From: Prosthecobacter sp. SYSU 5D2 | Lineage (GTDB): Bacteria > Verrucomicrobiota > Verrucomicrobiia > Verrucomicrobiales > Verrucomicrobiaceae | Reading direction: 5' to 3' | Length of the DNA stretch: 64,000 nucleotides | NCBI RefSeq assembly: GCF_039655865.1 | Contig: NZ_JBBYXL010000003.1 | Location: 248,001 to 312,000, forward strand | Shown: one piece after another, positions 44,253 to 54,700 of the stretch | Layout of the letters: every line of letters starts with the position of its first letter | Numbering within the stretch: position 1 is the stretch's first letter | Translations under genes and position numbers: made by a program | Notes under the pieces: generated by a model | Seen by the model: the letters and a program-made list of their open reading frames with translations, nothing else | Told to the model about the DNA's origin: nothing | The model's database searches: none

Positions 44253-46415
44253 TTATTGGATGAACAAAAACTGCTGCGTGCTGAGAGCGGCGAGCGCCAT
44301 GTCCTCCCACAGGTTTTTGTTGCTGGCGTAACTCTCGACTCGCTGGTTCATCATCTGCCTTTCCTGGGGAGTAGGCAGGCGGGAAAACAGGGTCAGATAA
44401 AGGGTGTCAATCTTCTCGTTTGCCGTCTTGGCCTGCCGCAGGTTCATGGACAGCACCGACCAACCGCCGGTGATCTGGTTGGCCAGGGAGCCGTTCATCA
44501 TTGCCAGAGCCTGCGGCACCGAAGCCTCGTCGCTGGAGTTCTCGATCACATCCCGGTCTGACTGGCCAAATTCACGCAGGAAATGGCCACGCGGTGCAGG
44601 TGAGGTCAGCTCCGCAGCGCGGCTCCAGCTCTGGTGCAGCCCTTTACGATATTTCTCATAACTGGCCAGGGACTTCTTGTCTTTGATCCCCAGCAGGCCG
44701 GTTTCTTTCTCCAGGTTTTCGGCCATCGGACCTTCCACCGGCATCTCCATCACGTCCACGCGGGCGCTTTCCATTAGGTTCATCATGGCCATCTCCATCG
44801 GCCCTTCGCCGCTGATGGCGGCCAGCTTCGCCTGCACCTCCTTATTGTTAGACTTTGCCGCCGCTTCATAAAAGCAGCGGGAGACCTCCTGCCGCAGTAT
44901 CCGCTGGCTCTGGCCCAGACGGCGCTGGATGTCTTTGGCCGTTTCCTTGTCATCCTTGGCACGCGCCACGTCTAGATCCTTGCGCATCTGGTCAAAGGCC
45001 TTGTTCTGCTCCCGCATCGCCACCGCCACCTGCGCTGCGGCTTCGAAAAGCAAGGGTGCCTCCGTGCTGTCCAGCAATTCCGCCAGCCGGCGGCGGTTCT
45101 CCAGCTCGCGCTTCTCACGCTCGCGCGCCGTCCAGTTGATCTGGTCCGGTTCAGGGTTCACCAGCGTCACCAGGGAGTCCCAGGCCTGCTCGGAAGTCAT
45201 GCGACGGAAGACTGGACCGGGGAAGTAATACATCTCCCCCAGCCCCACCTCAGGCGTGCTGGCACGGGCAAAGGTCTGCGTGTTCAGCAGCATCTTCAAA
45301 AAGCCCTTCATGTCATACTTCATCGCCACCATCTGCCTTTCCAAAAAGGCCTCCAGCTCCGGGTTCGATGCCACACTGCCGTCCATCAGCTCATCCAGCG
45401 GCTCGATCAGGGCCAGTCCAAAAACCTTCTTCCAAAGCCGGTTCACAATCACCGTCGTGAACCGTGGATTCTCCTTCGATGCCAGCCACTCGCTAAACGT
45501 CCGTGCCGTGTTCGTCTCCTTGTTCACCTTCACCGGTTTGCCAAACATCACCGCCGCTTCCACCACAGATTTCGGTTTGGCATCGGGGTATTTGTAATCA
45601 TGCGGCAGCTTCAGCGCCGCCTTGTTCTGCACCACCAGCGTATCGCGCAGTGGCCGCGTCACCTCGGTGATCGCCTGGCGCATCAGATCCTGGGTCTCTT
45701 TGTCCAGGGACTTATCCGCGCGGATCATTTTTTGTGCCTCCTCCGTACCGGGCGAGCGGTAGGCCGAAGACGTCATGTTATGCGTAAATGCCGCCATCTC
45801 GAAAAACTGCTTCTGCGTCCATTTGTCGAAGGGGTGGTCATGGCACTGTGCACACTCCATGCGCGTGCCCAGGAAGACCCGCGTGGTGTTGGAAAGATTG
45901 TCCAGCGGCATGCCCCGGTCACGCATGTAATAACCGATGGCACCATTGTCGAAACAGGCTCCCTCGCTACTCACCAGCTCACGCGTCAACTGGTCATAAG
46001 GTTTGTTATCCCGCAGCGCTTGACGGATGAAGTTCAGGTAATTTTGCGCCGTCGTGCTGTCCGCCACGCCCTGGCTCTGCGCCCGCAGCACATCCGCCCA
46101 GTAATTGAAAAAGTGATGCACATAACCGTCCGAGGCCAGCAGCGAATCCACCAGTTTCTCCCGCTTCGCCGGGTCCTCATAGGCCAGGAAGCGCCGCGTT
46201 TCATCCAGCGTCGGGATGCGACCCACCACCGTCAGGTAGGCCCGCCGCAAAAACACCTCATCCCCCACCGGCGCATTCGGCTGGATGTTGTGCTTCTGCC
46301 AGCCCCGGGCCAGCAGTTCATCAATGCGTTTGGAGGCGGCATCCGTCTCTCCCGCAGGAAGAGCCGTGACCACCATGAGAACCGGTGCAAACAGGAAGAG
46401 CAAAGTTGCTTTCAT
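44253..46415 (-). CDS. PSD1 (DUF1549/DUF1553) domain exported protein
   Basis: A 720-residue protein with a signal peptide (MKATLLFLFAPVLMVVTALPAG), then DUF1549 (IDELLARGWQKHNIQPN; PVGDEVFLRRAYLTVVGRIPTLDE), a CAQCHDHPFDKW motif that resembles a heme c or metal site, and DUF1553 (LASKENPRFTTVIVNRLWKKVFGLALIEPLDE; TQTFARASTP). A central Glu/Lys-rich helical insert precedes the C terminus, LSTQQFLFIQ. This gene type forms a conserved pair with DUF1501, here copy A, 49 bases downstream. A dehydrogenase or sulfated-polysaccharide role has been suggested for the pair, not shown. Start chosen at the signal peptide. Confidence 0.9.
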   Translation of the reverse strand: MKATLLFLFAPVLMVVTALPAGETDAASKRIDELLARGWQKHNIQPNAPVGDEVFLRRAYLTVVGRIPTLDETRRFLAYEDPAKREKLVDSLLASDGYVHHFFNYWADVLRAQSQGVADSTTAQNYLNFIRQALRDNKPYDQLTRELVSSEGACFDNGAIGYYMRDRGMPLDNLSNTTRVFLGTRMECAQCHDHPFDKWTQKQFFEMAAFTHNMTSSAYRSPGTEEAQKMIRADKSLDKETQDLMRQAITEVTRPLRDTLVVQNKAALKLPHDYKYPDAKPKSVVEAAVMFGKPVKVNKETNTARTFSEWLASKENPRFTTVIVNRLWKKVFGLALIEPLDELMDGSVASNPELEAFLERQMVAMKYDMKGFLKMLLNTQTFARASTPEVGLGEMYYFPGPVFRRMTSEQAWDSLVTLVNPEPDQINWTAREREKRELENRRRLAELLDSTEAPLLFEAAAQVAVAMREQNKAFDQMRKDLDVARAKDDKETAKDIQRRLGQSQRILRQEVSRCFYEAAAKSNNKEVQAKLAAISGEGPMEMAMMNLMESARVDVMEMPVEGPMAENLEKETGLLGIKDKKSLASYEKYRKGLHQSWSRAAELTSPAPRGHFLREFGQSDRDVIENSSDEASVPQALAMMNGSLANQITGGWSVLSMNLRQAKTANEKIDTLYLTLFSRLPTPQERQMMNQRVESYASNKNLWEDMALAALSTQQFLFIQ

Positions 46416-46555
46416 GAGGCAACCAACGCCCCCCAAATTGCCCCCCTGTCACCCCAATCCCGCTATGACAAACCAAGCCCATCCATCCCCAATTCACGCA
46501 CAGCTCGAGAGAAAAAGAAGCTTGTCTGCTGCCGCTAAAAATATCAGTCCCGGCA

Positions 46556-47971
46556 TTACGCCAAAATATCCTTCACCACATGGCCATGCACATCCGTGAG
46601 GCGGAAGTCGCGGCCGGCGTAACGATAGGTCAGCGCTTCGTGATCCAGGCCCAAAATGTGCAGAATGGTGGCGTGGAAGTCGTGGATGTGGATCTTGTTT
46701 TCGGTGGCGAAGTAGCCGTAGTCATCGGTGGCTCCGTAGGCCATGCCGCCTTTCACACCGCCGCCGGCCATCCACATGGTGAAGCCTTCTGGATTGTGGT
46801 CGCGGCCGTCGCCGCCCTGGGCGGTCGGGGTGCGGCCAAATTCACCGCCCCAGATGACCAGGGTGTCTTCCAGGAGACCGCGTGATTTGAGATCGTGCAG
46901 CAGACCGGCGATGGGTTTGTCCACCTCGGCGGCATTTTTTGTGTGGCCTTTGATCAGGTCGCCGTGCTGATCCCACTGCACGTTGGCATCGCTATGAGTG
47001 ACCTGGATAAAACGTACGCCGCGCTCGGCAAACCGGCGGGCCATCAGGCACTGACGTCCGAAGTTTTGCGTCACCGGATCATCCATGCCGTAAAGCTTAC
47101 GCGTGGCCTCCGTCTCACCGGAGACATCCTGGAGTTCAGGCATGGCCGACTGCATGCGGAAGGCCAGTTCAAAGGAATTGATGCGGGCCTCCAGGGCGGC
47201 ATTTTCACCGGTCACGTCCAGGTGGTTTCGGTTCATGCGGCTGGCCAGGTCCAGTTGCAGACGCTGCAAAGAGGGCGACTTCAGCGGACTGTGGATGTGC
47301 CTCACCACGGCCTGGTCCGCCGGCACACTCGCATTGCCCATCGGAGTCCCCTGGGCCCAGGCCGGCAGGAAAGCGGCCCCCCAATTGTTCACTCCACCGT
47401 GCGCCAGGGTGGGACAGATCGTGACAAAGCCGGGCAGATCTGAATTTTCCGTGCCCAGTCCGTAGCTGACCCAGGCGCCGAGGCTGGGCCGCACAAAGGT
47501 GTCACTGCCGGTGTGCAGCTTCAAAAGCGCACCTCCATGGGCGGGATTGGTGCCATGCAGGGAGCGCAGGATGCACAGGTCATCCACGCAGCGGGCCACA
47601 TGCGGAAACAGCTCGCTCACCGGCAGACCGCTCTCGCCATAATTTTTAAATTTCCATGGCGATTTCAGCAGTGTGCTGGTCTTGGCAAAAGTCACGCGAG
47701 GCAGGGCAAAAGGAAGCTGCTTGCCGTGGTCCCGGTCCAGGAGCGGCTTCGGATCAAACGTGTCCACATGCGAAGGGCCGCCCTTCATGAAGAGAAAAAT
47801 CACCCGCTTGGCCCGCGCCGGGAAATGCGGCTTTTTGGCCAGCAACGGATTGTCAGACTGCGCCGCCGCGTTCAGAATTCCCTGCAATGCCACGGCACCA
47901 AAACCGGCCGCAGACCGCTGGAGCAGGGCGCGGCGGCTGAAATGATTCTCAAATGCGGGGGGCATGACCAT
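46556..47971 (-). CDS. Tat-exported DUF1501 protein (copy B)
   Basis: A 471-residue DUF1501 protein. Tat-like signal ([20 protein letters not shown]), then [64 protein letters not shown] and [19 protein letters not shown]. It diverges clearly from copy A (about 30% by inspection). It lies 140 bases upstream of the PSD1 gene on the same strand. Usually each DUF1501 gene follows its own PSD1 gene; here copy B has none behind it, so it may be a lone member or the remains of an older pair. Start is ambiguous (47971 or 47965). Confidence 0.87.
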   Translation of the reverse strand: MVMPPAFENHFSRRALLQRSAAGFGAVALQGILNAAAQSDNPLLAKKPHFPARAKRVIFLFMKGGPSHVDTFDPKPLLDRDHGKQLPFALPRVTFAKTSTLLKSPWKFKNYGESGLPVSELFPHVARCVDDLCILRSLHGTNPAHGGALLKLHTGSDTFVRPSLGAWVSYGLGTENSDLPGFVTICPTLAHGGVNNWGAAFLPAWAQGTPMGNASVPADQAVVRHIHSPLKSPSLQRLQLDLASRMNRNHLDVTGENAALEARINSFELAFRMQSAMPELQDVSGETEATRKLYGMDDPVTQNFGRQCLMARRFAERGVRFIQVTHSDANVQWDQHGDLIKGHTKNAAEVDKPIAGLLHDLKSRGLLEDTLVIWGGEFGRTPTAQGGDGRDHNPEGFTMWMAGGGVKGGMAYGATDDYGYFATENKIHIHDFHATILHILGLDHEALTYRYAGRDFRLTDVHGHVVKDILA

Positions 47972-48063
47972 AAGCATATTACGGTCCGAAAAGTTCCTTT
48001 TATCTCCCGCAGGGCGCAAGACTTCCATTTGAGCACAGGACGATGTCTTGCCATCATCCCGGT

Positions 48064-48519
48064 ATGCCTTCCCTGACACACCTGGACGATGCTGGAAAAG
48101 CCAGCATGGTGGACATCTCTGACAAAACGCCCTGCCTGCGCGAGGCCATCGCCGCTGGCAGCATCCAGATGAGCCCTGAGACGGCGCAGTTGATCCGCGA
48201 AAACGGCCTCAAAAAAGGCGATGTGCTCGCCGTGGCCCGCATCGCCGGCATCCAGGCGGCCAAGCAGACCCAGCACCTCATCCCCCTCTGCCACCAGATT
48301 CCCCTCAGCAAGGTGGCCGTGGATTTTGAAGTGCAGGAGCGGGAGGTGCAAATCACTGCCACCGTCAAGACCACCGCCGCCACAGGTGTGGAAATGGAAG
48401 CCCTGACCGCCGTCAGCATCGCCGCGCTGACCATCTATGACATGTGCAAAGCCGTGGACAAAAGCATGTGCATCACAGATATCCGTCTGCTTTCCAAAAC
48501 CAAGACTCCCCTGCCCTGA
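48064..48519 (+). CDS. moaC: Cyclic pyranopterin monophosphate synthase MoaC
   Basis: A 151-residue protein matching Moa[20 protein letters not shown] at the start, [16 protein letters not shown], the catalytic region [45 protein letters not shown]. MoaC converts the GTP-derived 3',8-cyclo product of MoaA into cyclic pyranopterin monophosphate, the first intermediate in molybdopterin synthesis. The next gene, 7 bases on, is a MogA/MoaB-type protein, so this is a small molybdenum cofactor operon. An upstream ATG at 48043 is in frame but adds non-conserved residues. MoaA, MoaD and MoaE are not in the window. Confidence 0.95.
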   Translation: MPSLTHLDDAGKASMVDISDKTPCLREAIAAGSIQMSPETAQLIRENGLKKGDVLAVARIAGIQAAKQTQHLIPLCHQIPLSKVAVDFEVQEREVQITATVKTTAATGVEMEALTAVSIAALTIYDMCKAVDKSMCITDIRLLSKTKTPLP

Positions 48520-48526
48520 TCTGCCC

Positions 48527-49024
48527 ATGTCCGCCAGCACCGCCTCCATCCCCACCGGCATCATCACCATCTCCGACCGCGCCAGCCAGGGCATCTATGA
48601 AGACCTGGGCGGCCCCGCGCTGCGCACAGCGGCAGAAGGTTACGGCTGGCAGGTCGTGGCCGAGGTCATCGTGCCCGATGACCTGGAGCGCATCCAGGCC
48701 GCCATCCGCTCTTTGATTTCCCAAGGCTGCGGCCTGGTCCTCACCACCGGCGGCACCGGCGTGGACGCACGCGATGTCACCCCGGAGGCCATCCGTAGCA
48801 TCATGCGGGTGGAGATTCCCGGTTTTGGCGAGCTGATGCGCATGCGCTCCGTGGAGATCACCCCCAATGCCATCCTCAGCCGCAGCCTGGCCGCGATTGT
48901 GGATTCAGCGCTGGTCATCGCCCTGCCGGGAAAACCGCAGGGCGCCGTGGAATGCCTCAGCTTCGTTCTCGGAGCCATTCCTCATGCCGTCAAACTGGCC
49001 ATGCGAGTCCCAACAAGTTGTTAG
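48527..49024 (+). CDS. MogA/MoaB-family molybdopterin adenylyltransferase
   Basis: A 165-residue protein of the MogA/MoaB family: ITISDRASQGIYEDLGGPAL at the start, VIVPDDLERIQAAIRSL, LTTGGTGVDARDVTPEAI, PGFGELMRM and ALPGKPQGAVECL. The TGGTG and PGKP loops bind molybdopterin. MogA adenylates molybdopterin before molybdenum insertion. Length and the moaC neighbour 7 bases upstream support the assignment. MogA and MoaB cannot be told apart reliably by eye. The frame is open back to 48437 inside moaC; 48527 is the natural start (MSASTASIPTGI). Confidence 0.92.
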   Translation: MSASTASIPTGIITISDRASQGIYEDLGGPALRTAAEGYGWQVVAEVIVPDDLERIQAAIRSLISQGCGLVLTTGGTGVDARDVTPEAIRSIMRVEIPGFGELMRMRSVEITPNAILSRSLAAIVDSALVIALPGKPQGAVECLSFVLGAIPHAVKLAMRVPTSC

Positions 49025-49030
49025 GCCAAT

Positions 49031-49046
49031 AACTGAGCGCTCAGTT
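49031..49046. repeat. Perfect 16-bp palindrome at a convergent gene junction
   Basis: AACTGAGCGCTCAGTT, overlapping the stop codon region of the aminopeptidase gene and just after the MogA/MoaB stop. No T tract follows. It may mark a termination or processing site for both converging transcripts. Confidence 0.5.
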
Positions 49047-50138
49047 CAGCGGCTTCAGCTCTGGCAGGACAAACTGGCCGTCCTTGCGGATGAGCTGCCC
49101 GTCGAAGTGGATCTCCCCGCCGCCATAATCCGGCCGCTGGATGTTTACCAGATCCCAGTGGACCTGGCTGCGGTTACCATTGTCCGCAATGCCCTCATAG
49201 GCCTGCCCAGGTGTGAAGTGGAAGCTTCCCGCGATCTTCTCATCAAACAAAATGTCCCGCATCGGCTCGCGGATCTCCCGGTTAAAGCCGATGGCAAACT
49301 CCCCGATGTACCGGGCGCCTTCATCACTGTCGAAGATCTTGTTAATCGCCGCCGTGTTGTTCGCCGTCGCATTCACAATCTTGCCCTTGGAAAACTCCAG
49401 TTTCACCGTGTCAAAAGCGATACCCTGGTAAATCGTTGGCGCATTGTAGCTGATCACGCCTTCCACGCTGTCCTTCACTGGCGCGCTGAAAACCTCCCCG
49501 TCCGGAATGTTGTGGCCGCCGCCGCAGACGATGGACTTCAGCCCCTTCAGGCTGAACCGCAGATCCGTCCCCGGACCCGTGATGTGCACGTCCTTCGCCT
49601 TGTCCATCAGCTTCTTCAGCGCATTCATCGCCGGCAGCAGCGCCGCGTAGTCCAGCAGGCAGACCTTGAAATAGAAGTCCTCAAACGCCTGCGTGCTCAT
49701 CCCCGCCTGCTGCGCCATGGCACTCGTGGGCCAGCGCAGCACACACCAGCGCGTGTTATTGACACGCTCGTTCTGCAGCGGCCGCAGCTTGGCCATCACC
49801 ATCTTCATCTTCTCCGCCGGCACATCGCTGTTTTCCGTGATGTTATGGCTGCCGCGCACCGCGATGTAGCAGTCCATCTTCTTCATCAGCGCCAGCTCGC
49901 TCTCCGCGATGATGTCGTACTGCCCCTCATCTGCGTGGACCATCATCTCACGCGTCACCGTCGTGTCATGCAGCTTCACCACCGGCTTCGCCTTCGCATC
50001 CACCACCGCTCGGATCAGCGCCTGGGCCACATAGTTGGGAACATCAAAACAGTCTATCCAGACCATGTCCCCCTTCTTCACCTTGGTGGAATAACGGACA
50101 AGTTGGCGGGCAAGCTGGTCAACGCGTGGATCGTGCAT
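49041..50138 (-). CDS. M29-family aminopeptidase
   Basis: A 365-residue metallo-aminopeptidase of the thermophilic aminopeptidase (M29) family. Metal ligands are in the expected blocks: [12 protein letters not shown], then [32 protein letters not shown], and SQVHWDLV near the end, with Glu, His and Asp residues. These enzymes remove N-terminal residues from peptides with broad specificity and are cytosolic. The gene is single and divides from the S1-domain gene by about 90 bases. Assignment is firm at family level. Confidence 0.92.
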   Translation of the reverse strand: MHDPRVDQLARQLVRYSTKVKKGDMVWIDCFDVPNYVAQALIRAVVDAKAKPVVKLHDTTVTREMMVHADEGQYDIIAESELALMKKMDCYIAVRGSHNITENSDVPAEKMKMVMAKLRPLQNERVNNTRWCVLRWPTSAMAQQAGMSTQAFEDFYFKVCLLDYAALLPAMNALKKLMDKAKDVHITGPGTDLRFSLKGLKSIVCGGGHNIPDGEVFSAPVKDSVEGVISYNAPTIYQGIAFDTVKLEFSKGKIVNATANNTAAINKIFDSDEGARYIGEFAIGFNREIREPMRDILFDEKIAGSFHFTPGQAYEGIADNGNRSQVHWDLVNIQRPDYGGGEIHFDGQLIRKDGQFVLPELKPLN

Positions 50139-50227
50139 GCCCCCGATATAACGGGGACATCGCCTTTGGTAAAGACCGACTTTAACCTGACGCTACCGCC
50201 CCCCGTCCTTCGTTCCCGCAACCGAGA

Positions 50228-51121
50228 TCATTCGTCATTTCCCCGCTCCCCCGGCCGCCATTCGGACCCGGTATTCTCGCGGATGTCCACCGCCGCAATG
50301 CCGGGATTCGTAAATCGGATGCGCCTCTGCCGGAACAGCGCCCCCAAGGCTTGTTTAAAGGCCTTTTTGCTGCAATCGAAGTTCCGCCGGATGTCCTCCG
50401 GCGAGCTGTCATCGTCAAAGGCCAGCGTCCCGCCCTTCGCCTGCAGCACGCCCAGGATCTGGTCCGTCAGCGGTGCCACGCGTTTGTAGCCCTTCGCATC
50501 CAAGGTCAGGTCTAGCTTGCCGCCGGGCCGTATGGCACTGATGAAGCCCTTCAATTTTTGGCCTACCTCCAGCTTCGCCCCCACGTTGCTGTGATACAGC
50601 AGGCCCTGGTGGGTACCCTCCACCACCGCATTGTAGCCCAGCGGCGTCTCCGCCAGGATCACCAGCGCCACCTGCTGCCCAGGCTTGAATTCCACCGGCT
50701 GCTGTTTGTTGAGGTGCTTGTTGAGTTTTGTTGTGGCAATGATGCGGTCGGTTTTCGCATCCAACATCGCATGGGCGATGACCGTCTCCCCCGGATACAC
50801 CGGCTCCGCTTGCTGGCGGAAAGGCAGCAGCAGATCCTTCGGCAGCCCCCAGTCCAGAAAGGCTCCCACATTCCGGTTCACACTCACGACTTTCAGCGGG
50901 GCGGATTCCCCCACCATCACCAGAGGCGTCTCCGTGGTGGCGATCACCCGGTCCTCGGAATCCCGGTACACAAAGACCTCCAGCACGTCATCTATCTGCG
51001 TCCCCCGGGGCACATAGCGGTTTGGCAGCAGGATCTCCCCATGGTCCCCTCCTCCCAGGTAAATGCCGTGAGGAGCGCTGTAGAGAACGGGAAGCTGATT
51101 GAGTCTGCCAAGGTCTGCCAT
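50228..51121 (-). CDS. cvfB: CvfB-like S1 RNA-binding protein
   Basis: A 297-residue protein with S1-type RNA-binding motifs: an N-terminal domain (YLGGGDHGEILLPNRYVP, VFVYRDSEDRVIATTE), two further S1-like modules (VGAFLDWGLPKDLLLP; GYNAVVEGTHQGLLYHSNVG), and a C-terminal winged helix (LTDQILGVLQAKGGTLAF and SSPEDIRRNFDCSKKAFKQALGALF). This is the CvfB/YitL architecture. In Gram-positives CvfB affects virulence and RNA metabolism; here the role is presumed RNA binding. The C terminus (ENTGSEWRPGERGNDE) is hydrophilic. It starts a single-gene unit facing a long region of unclear coding. Confidence 0.9.
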   Translation of the reverse strand: MADLGRLNQLPVLYSAPHGIYLGGGDHGEILLPNRYVPRGTQIDDVLEVFVYRDSEDRVIATTETPLVMVGESAPLKVVSVNRNVGAFLDWGLPKDLLLPFRQQAEPVYPGETVIAHAMLDAKTDRIIATTKLNKHLNKQQPVEFKPGQQVALVILAETPLGYNAVVEGTHQGLLYHSNVGAKLEVGQKLKGFISAIRPGGKLDLTLDAKGYKRVAPLTDQILGVLQAKGGTLAFDDDSSPEDIRRNFDCSKKAFKQALGALFRQRRIRFTNPGIAAVDIRENTGSEWRPGERGNDE

Positions 51122-51194
51122 GTATCCCCCAGCCTAACCCATCCCGCCCGCTGCGAAAGAGCTTGTTGCATTCAGTTTCCGGGAGCTGCCCACT

Positions 51195-51485
51195 CTAAAG
51201 GGCACCGTCGAGAGCATGATCCAGCCTCAGTCTTCCGGAGGCGGGATGCATTCCGGGGGCTGCCTCATAATCTGCATCCGCGTAGTGCCAGTCCAGGTCG
51301 CCGTTATGATGAAGGCAGGGGGGAAGCCGGTCAGGATAATAGACGTGCCGGAGACCGCAAGCGACGCCGAGACTGAGATGATGCTCAGCGATGGCTTCAG
51401 GCGTCAGCAGGCAGCGTACGCACATGTCTTTGCCGTTCCATCTGCAGCGCAGATGACAAGGATCATTATGGGATAGTCCTGACAT
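51195..51485 (-). CDS. Possible small Cys/His-containing protein
   Basis: A 96-residue frame (MSGLSHNDPCHLRCRWNGKDMC... ending in LDHALDGAL) with AGAGG 8 bases before its ATG. It has Cys pairs (CHLRC, MCVRC) and several His (EHH, CLHHNGDLDWHY), a composition that looks like a real zinc- or metal-binding protein. The overlapping plus-strand frame (51216-51476) looks less natural. I do not recognise a family, and the assignment stays tentative. Confidence 0.35.
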   Translation of the reverse strand: MSGLSHNDPCHLRCRWNGKDMCVRCLLTPEAIAEHHLSLGVACGLRHVYYPDRLPPCLHHNGDLDWHYADADYEAAPGMHPASGRLRLDHALDGAL

Positions 51486-51792
51486 AGAATAGGCCTCTTC
51501 ACGTTGTTGATACGGGGTATCCACAACTTCAGGAAGGGACAGAGATGCTCGGGAGAGCAGCCGCCAGAAGGCTTTAGCACAGGTCTGAAGCTCCCAGAAG
51601 GGGTGAATTTCTGGAATTAACTTATTGTTAGCAGAATCAGGAAAGACACGCAAGGAGACACGTGCAATTTGCACAGTTTAAGACAGCTTAATCACCCGTA
51701 TAAAGTGGAAAAACACGCGAAATGGAATCTAGGTGAAAATTTTATCGCCATCCGTGAATGCTGGGGGTAAAAAGGCATTTCACTCTTAGTTT
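51486..51792. other. Gene-poor, AT-leaning region before the large secreted protein gene
   Basis: No convincing gene. The frame of the small Cys/His protein extends upstream here but looks degraded. A TATAAA at 51699-51704 could be a -10 element, but no good -35 is in place. The low GC relative to the window continues into the first 1.6 kb of the next gene. Confidence 0.4.
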
Positions 51793-54700
51793 ATGCTTAT
51801 GTCTTTCAAGGCACCCTTCTATAGCTGTATCGCCCTGCTCCTTGCCGTCACGAGCGGGTCAGTCTGGGCGCAGGTGCCAAGGATCAGTGTAAGCCAGGTG
51901 GGGCTGCACTTTATCTGTACGGCAGATGGGCAGCCGGACATGTATAGCTGGAGAAATCCGGTGCCTGATTACAGCGATTGGGGACCAGATGGAAATTATA
52001 AAATCCCGAATTTTGATCCTCTTGATCCTGGAGTTAGCGGGGGACGCACGGCGCTTAAGGTGAATGAAAACATTGCGCAGGAATTTGCAATCGAGCATAT
52101 CTATCCTGAGGATTTTGGCGGTTTAAATTCCCGATTTCGTTTGACGAATTTGCAGCAAATTCATTGGAGCACAGCGGAAGAAGCATCTTCAGGCCGGATG
52201 AAGGCACGATATTACTCGAACTATCCTCCTCTGAGCAACTTTCAGCCCGGGAGATATAACACTGTCGCAACTGATAGTGACGATAATTTTGGCAGATACT
52301 ACGTGAGGCATCCAGGGTATGACTTCAGGAACTGGAACTGGACGTTGCCATACGACACGCCTTTACACATGAACCAGAAACGCATCCAGGCGATGCTGCA
52401 TCTGGAGCTACGCCTTCCGGAGGGCGGTAGCGGCGAGGGAGACTTTAATCTCTCGTTTGTCATTTCGGGTGTGGATATGAGTACCATCCAGGTCAATGGC
52501 GAACAAGTCTTCAGCAGAAACACGTCATTGGTCGTTAAAACGCAAAAGTCGCTGTTTCTGACAAGTCCCAGCACTGAATTGCATACCTTTGCAGATGCAA
52601 GAAGGCTAGTGCAGGGACGACGGGCTCCCGCTGTTTCAAACAAGCCGGCGGACGCGGGATATTCTGACGCTCCCAACTCCGCCACCATGAACCTTAACCT
52701 GGACCTAGTTTCGAGATATTTCACGGTCTCAGATCATGCAGATCTGGTCTTCAATTCAGATCTGATAACGATCAAAATTTATGACATGCACGTGGCAGCT
52801 AACACGACCGAGATGCCGGTGCAGACGGTAGCGTTTAGACTTCCGATGGGAAGAGCCCCCTCGCCTGATTTAGTGGTGGCCGGTTCAGGGCAGGTCCATT
52901 ACATCACCCCAAGTGGTACGGCTTATCGACATCCGGCCATTCAGGCAATCCGTTGGTGGAGTTTTAGCCGTGATGGGAATGTCGGGCGTTACGAGGAAGG
53001 TTTTCCCGGTCAATATGACGCCATAAAAGGACGCTTTTCTGAATGGAGGGTTGCCATCAGCAACGACAGATCGGCGGTGAACAACCTGTCTTTTATAACC
53101 AACAAACAAAGAGTGCCTGGAGCGCGTGCGCTGGTCTATGGGTATGATGCCAGCTTTTACCCAGATGTGGGGAATGTCAGTGTGTCTGAACTGATGACGG
53201 ACCCGGCGAGGCGAATTGAGTATCAGGGACCGGACTATGACCGGCCAGTCCACTATGGAACGGATACGCTGCGCCTGCTGAAGAATGTCAATCCCCTGGT
53301 GGCCCGCACGCACCTCAGCGAGAGCGAATTCGAACCTGAAGCAAACTATGCCAATCCAAATCTTCATATGGCTGAGGGATTTGCCGAGGAGCAGCCAAGG
53401 TTCGCCCTGCATCCGGTGTCAGCGGTGCTGGAAAGGGGAGAAGAGGTGAGACTTAGTGTTGGAGTAGGGAATGGTCCTGTAACTTATCAATGGCGGTTCA
53501 AGGGGGAGCCGATTGATGGCGCGACTAACTCCAGCTTCCTCGTAACGGACATGTCGCCGGAGAAGTCGGGAGCTTATGATGTGGTGGCGACGAACGGGAA
53601 AGGAAGTACGCCATCCAAGCCAGCGATATTAAGCGTGCCTGGGCCGGTGATTATTTTGCAGCCAGCGGACATCGTGGCAAACGGAGGCGCGGAGGCTGTC
53701 TTCACCGTGACTGCGGAGGGGGACGGGCTGAGCTATCAATGGCGGCGGAACCGGCTGGTGATTGATGGGGCAAACACTTCGACTTTGACCTTGAAGAAGG
53801 TGAAGGCGGCCGATGAAGGGAGCTACGATGTATTGGTGGTGAATGTGGATGGCAGGGTGGTGTCTGAGCCGGCGGAACTGAGATTGAAGAGGTCTTTGGC
53901 GATCATCAAACAACCGGTTGGCGGGAACCTGCGTGTGGGCGGAAGGGTGATTTTGCAGGTGCAGGCGGTTGGTGAAGGGGCGATGAATTACCGCTGGCGG
54001 CGCAATGGCGAGGTGGTGATGAATTCAACGGAGGACCGGCTGATACTGACGTCGGTGGAGGGCGATAACTTCGGCGGGATGTATGACGTGGTGGTCACCG
54101 ATGAGAGCGGCAGTGTGACCTCTCAAAAGGTGAAAGTGACGGATGTGGGGATGCCACCAATGATCACGCTGCACCCCATGAACCAGACAGCCAGTATGGG
54201 CGGGCAGGCGACCTTTAGCGTTCAGGCCCAGGGCGGGAGCCTGACCTACCAGTGGCGGCTGAACGGGGCCAATGTGGCCAAGGGCAAAGGGGCGAGCCTG
54301 GTGGTGAGCGGGGTGAAGGAGAAAAACCTGGGGCGCTATGATTGTGTGGTGGAAAACGAGCATGGGAGGACGCTTTCGCAGATGGCAACTCTGAGCCTGA
54401 GCTCGGCCCTGAGTTTTACCATGCTGCCGGAAAACGTGACGGTGGCACCGGGTGACGAGGCTGCCTTTACCAGCGAGGCGGCGGGAGAGGGATTGACGCC
54501 AAGTTATCAATGGTCATTTAAAGGCAAGGAAATACCGGGCGCGATCTATCCGGACCTGGTCATTCCCAAGGCATCGGTGAGCCAGGCAGGACTTTACAGT
54601 GTGACGGCGATCAGTGGTGCTGACAAAGTCACGACCACAGTGATGCTGGGCATTCTGGAACCGGGAGTGCTGGTGTACAAGCTGAGCGGAACGGGTGTAA

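Noticed and set aside
51216-51476. 86-residue plus-strand frame opposite the small Cys/His protein
   Set aside because: Less natural residue composition and no ribosome site; the minus-strand frame looks better.
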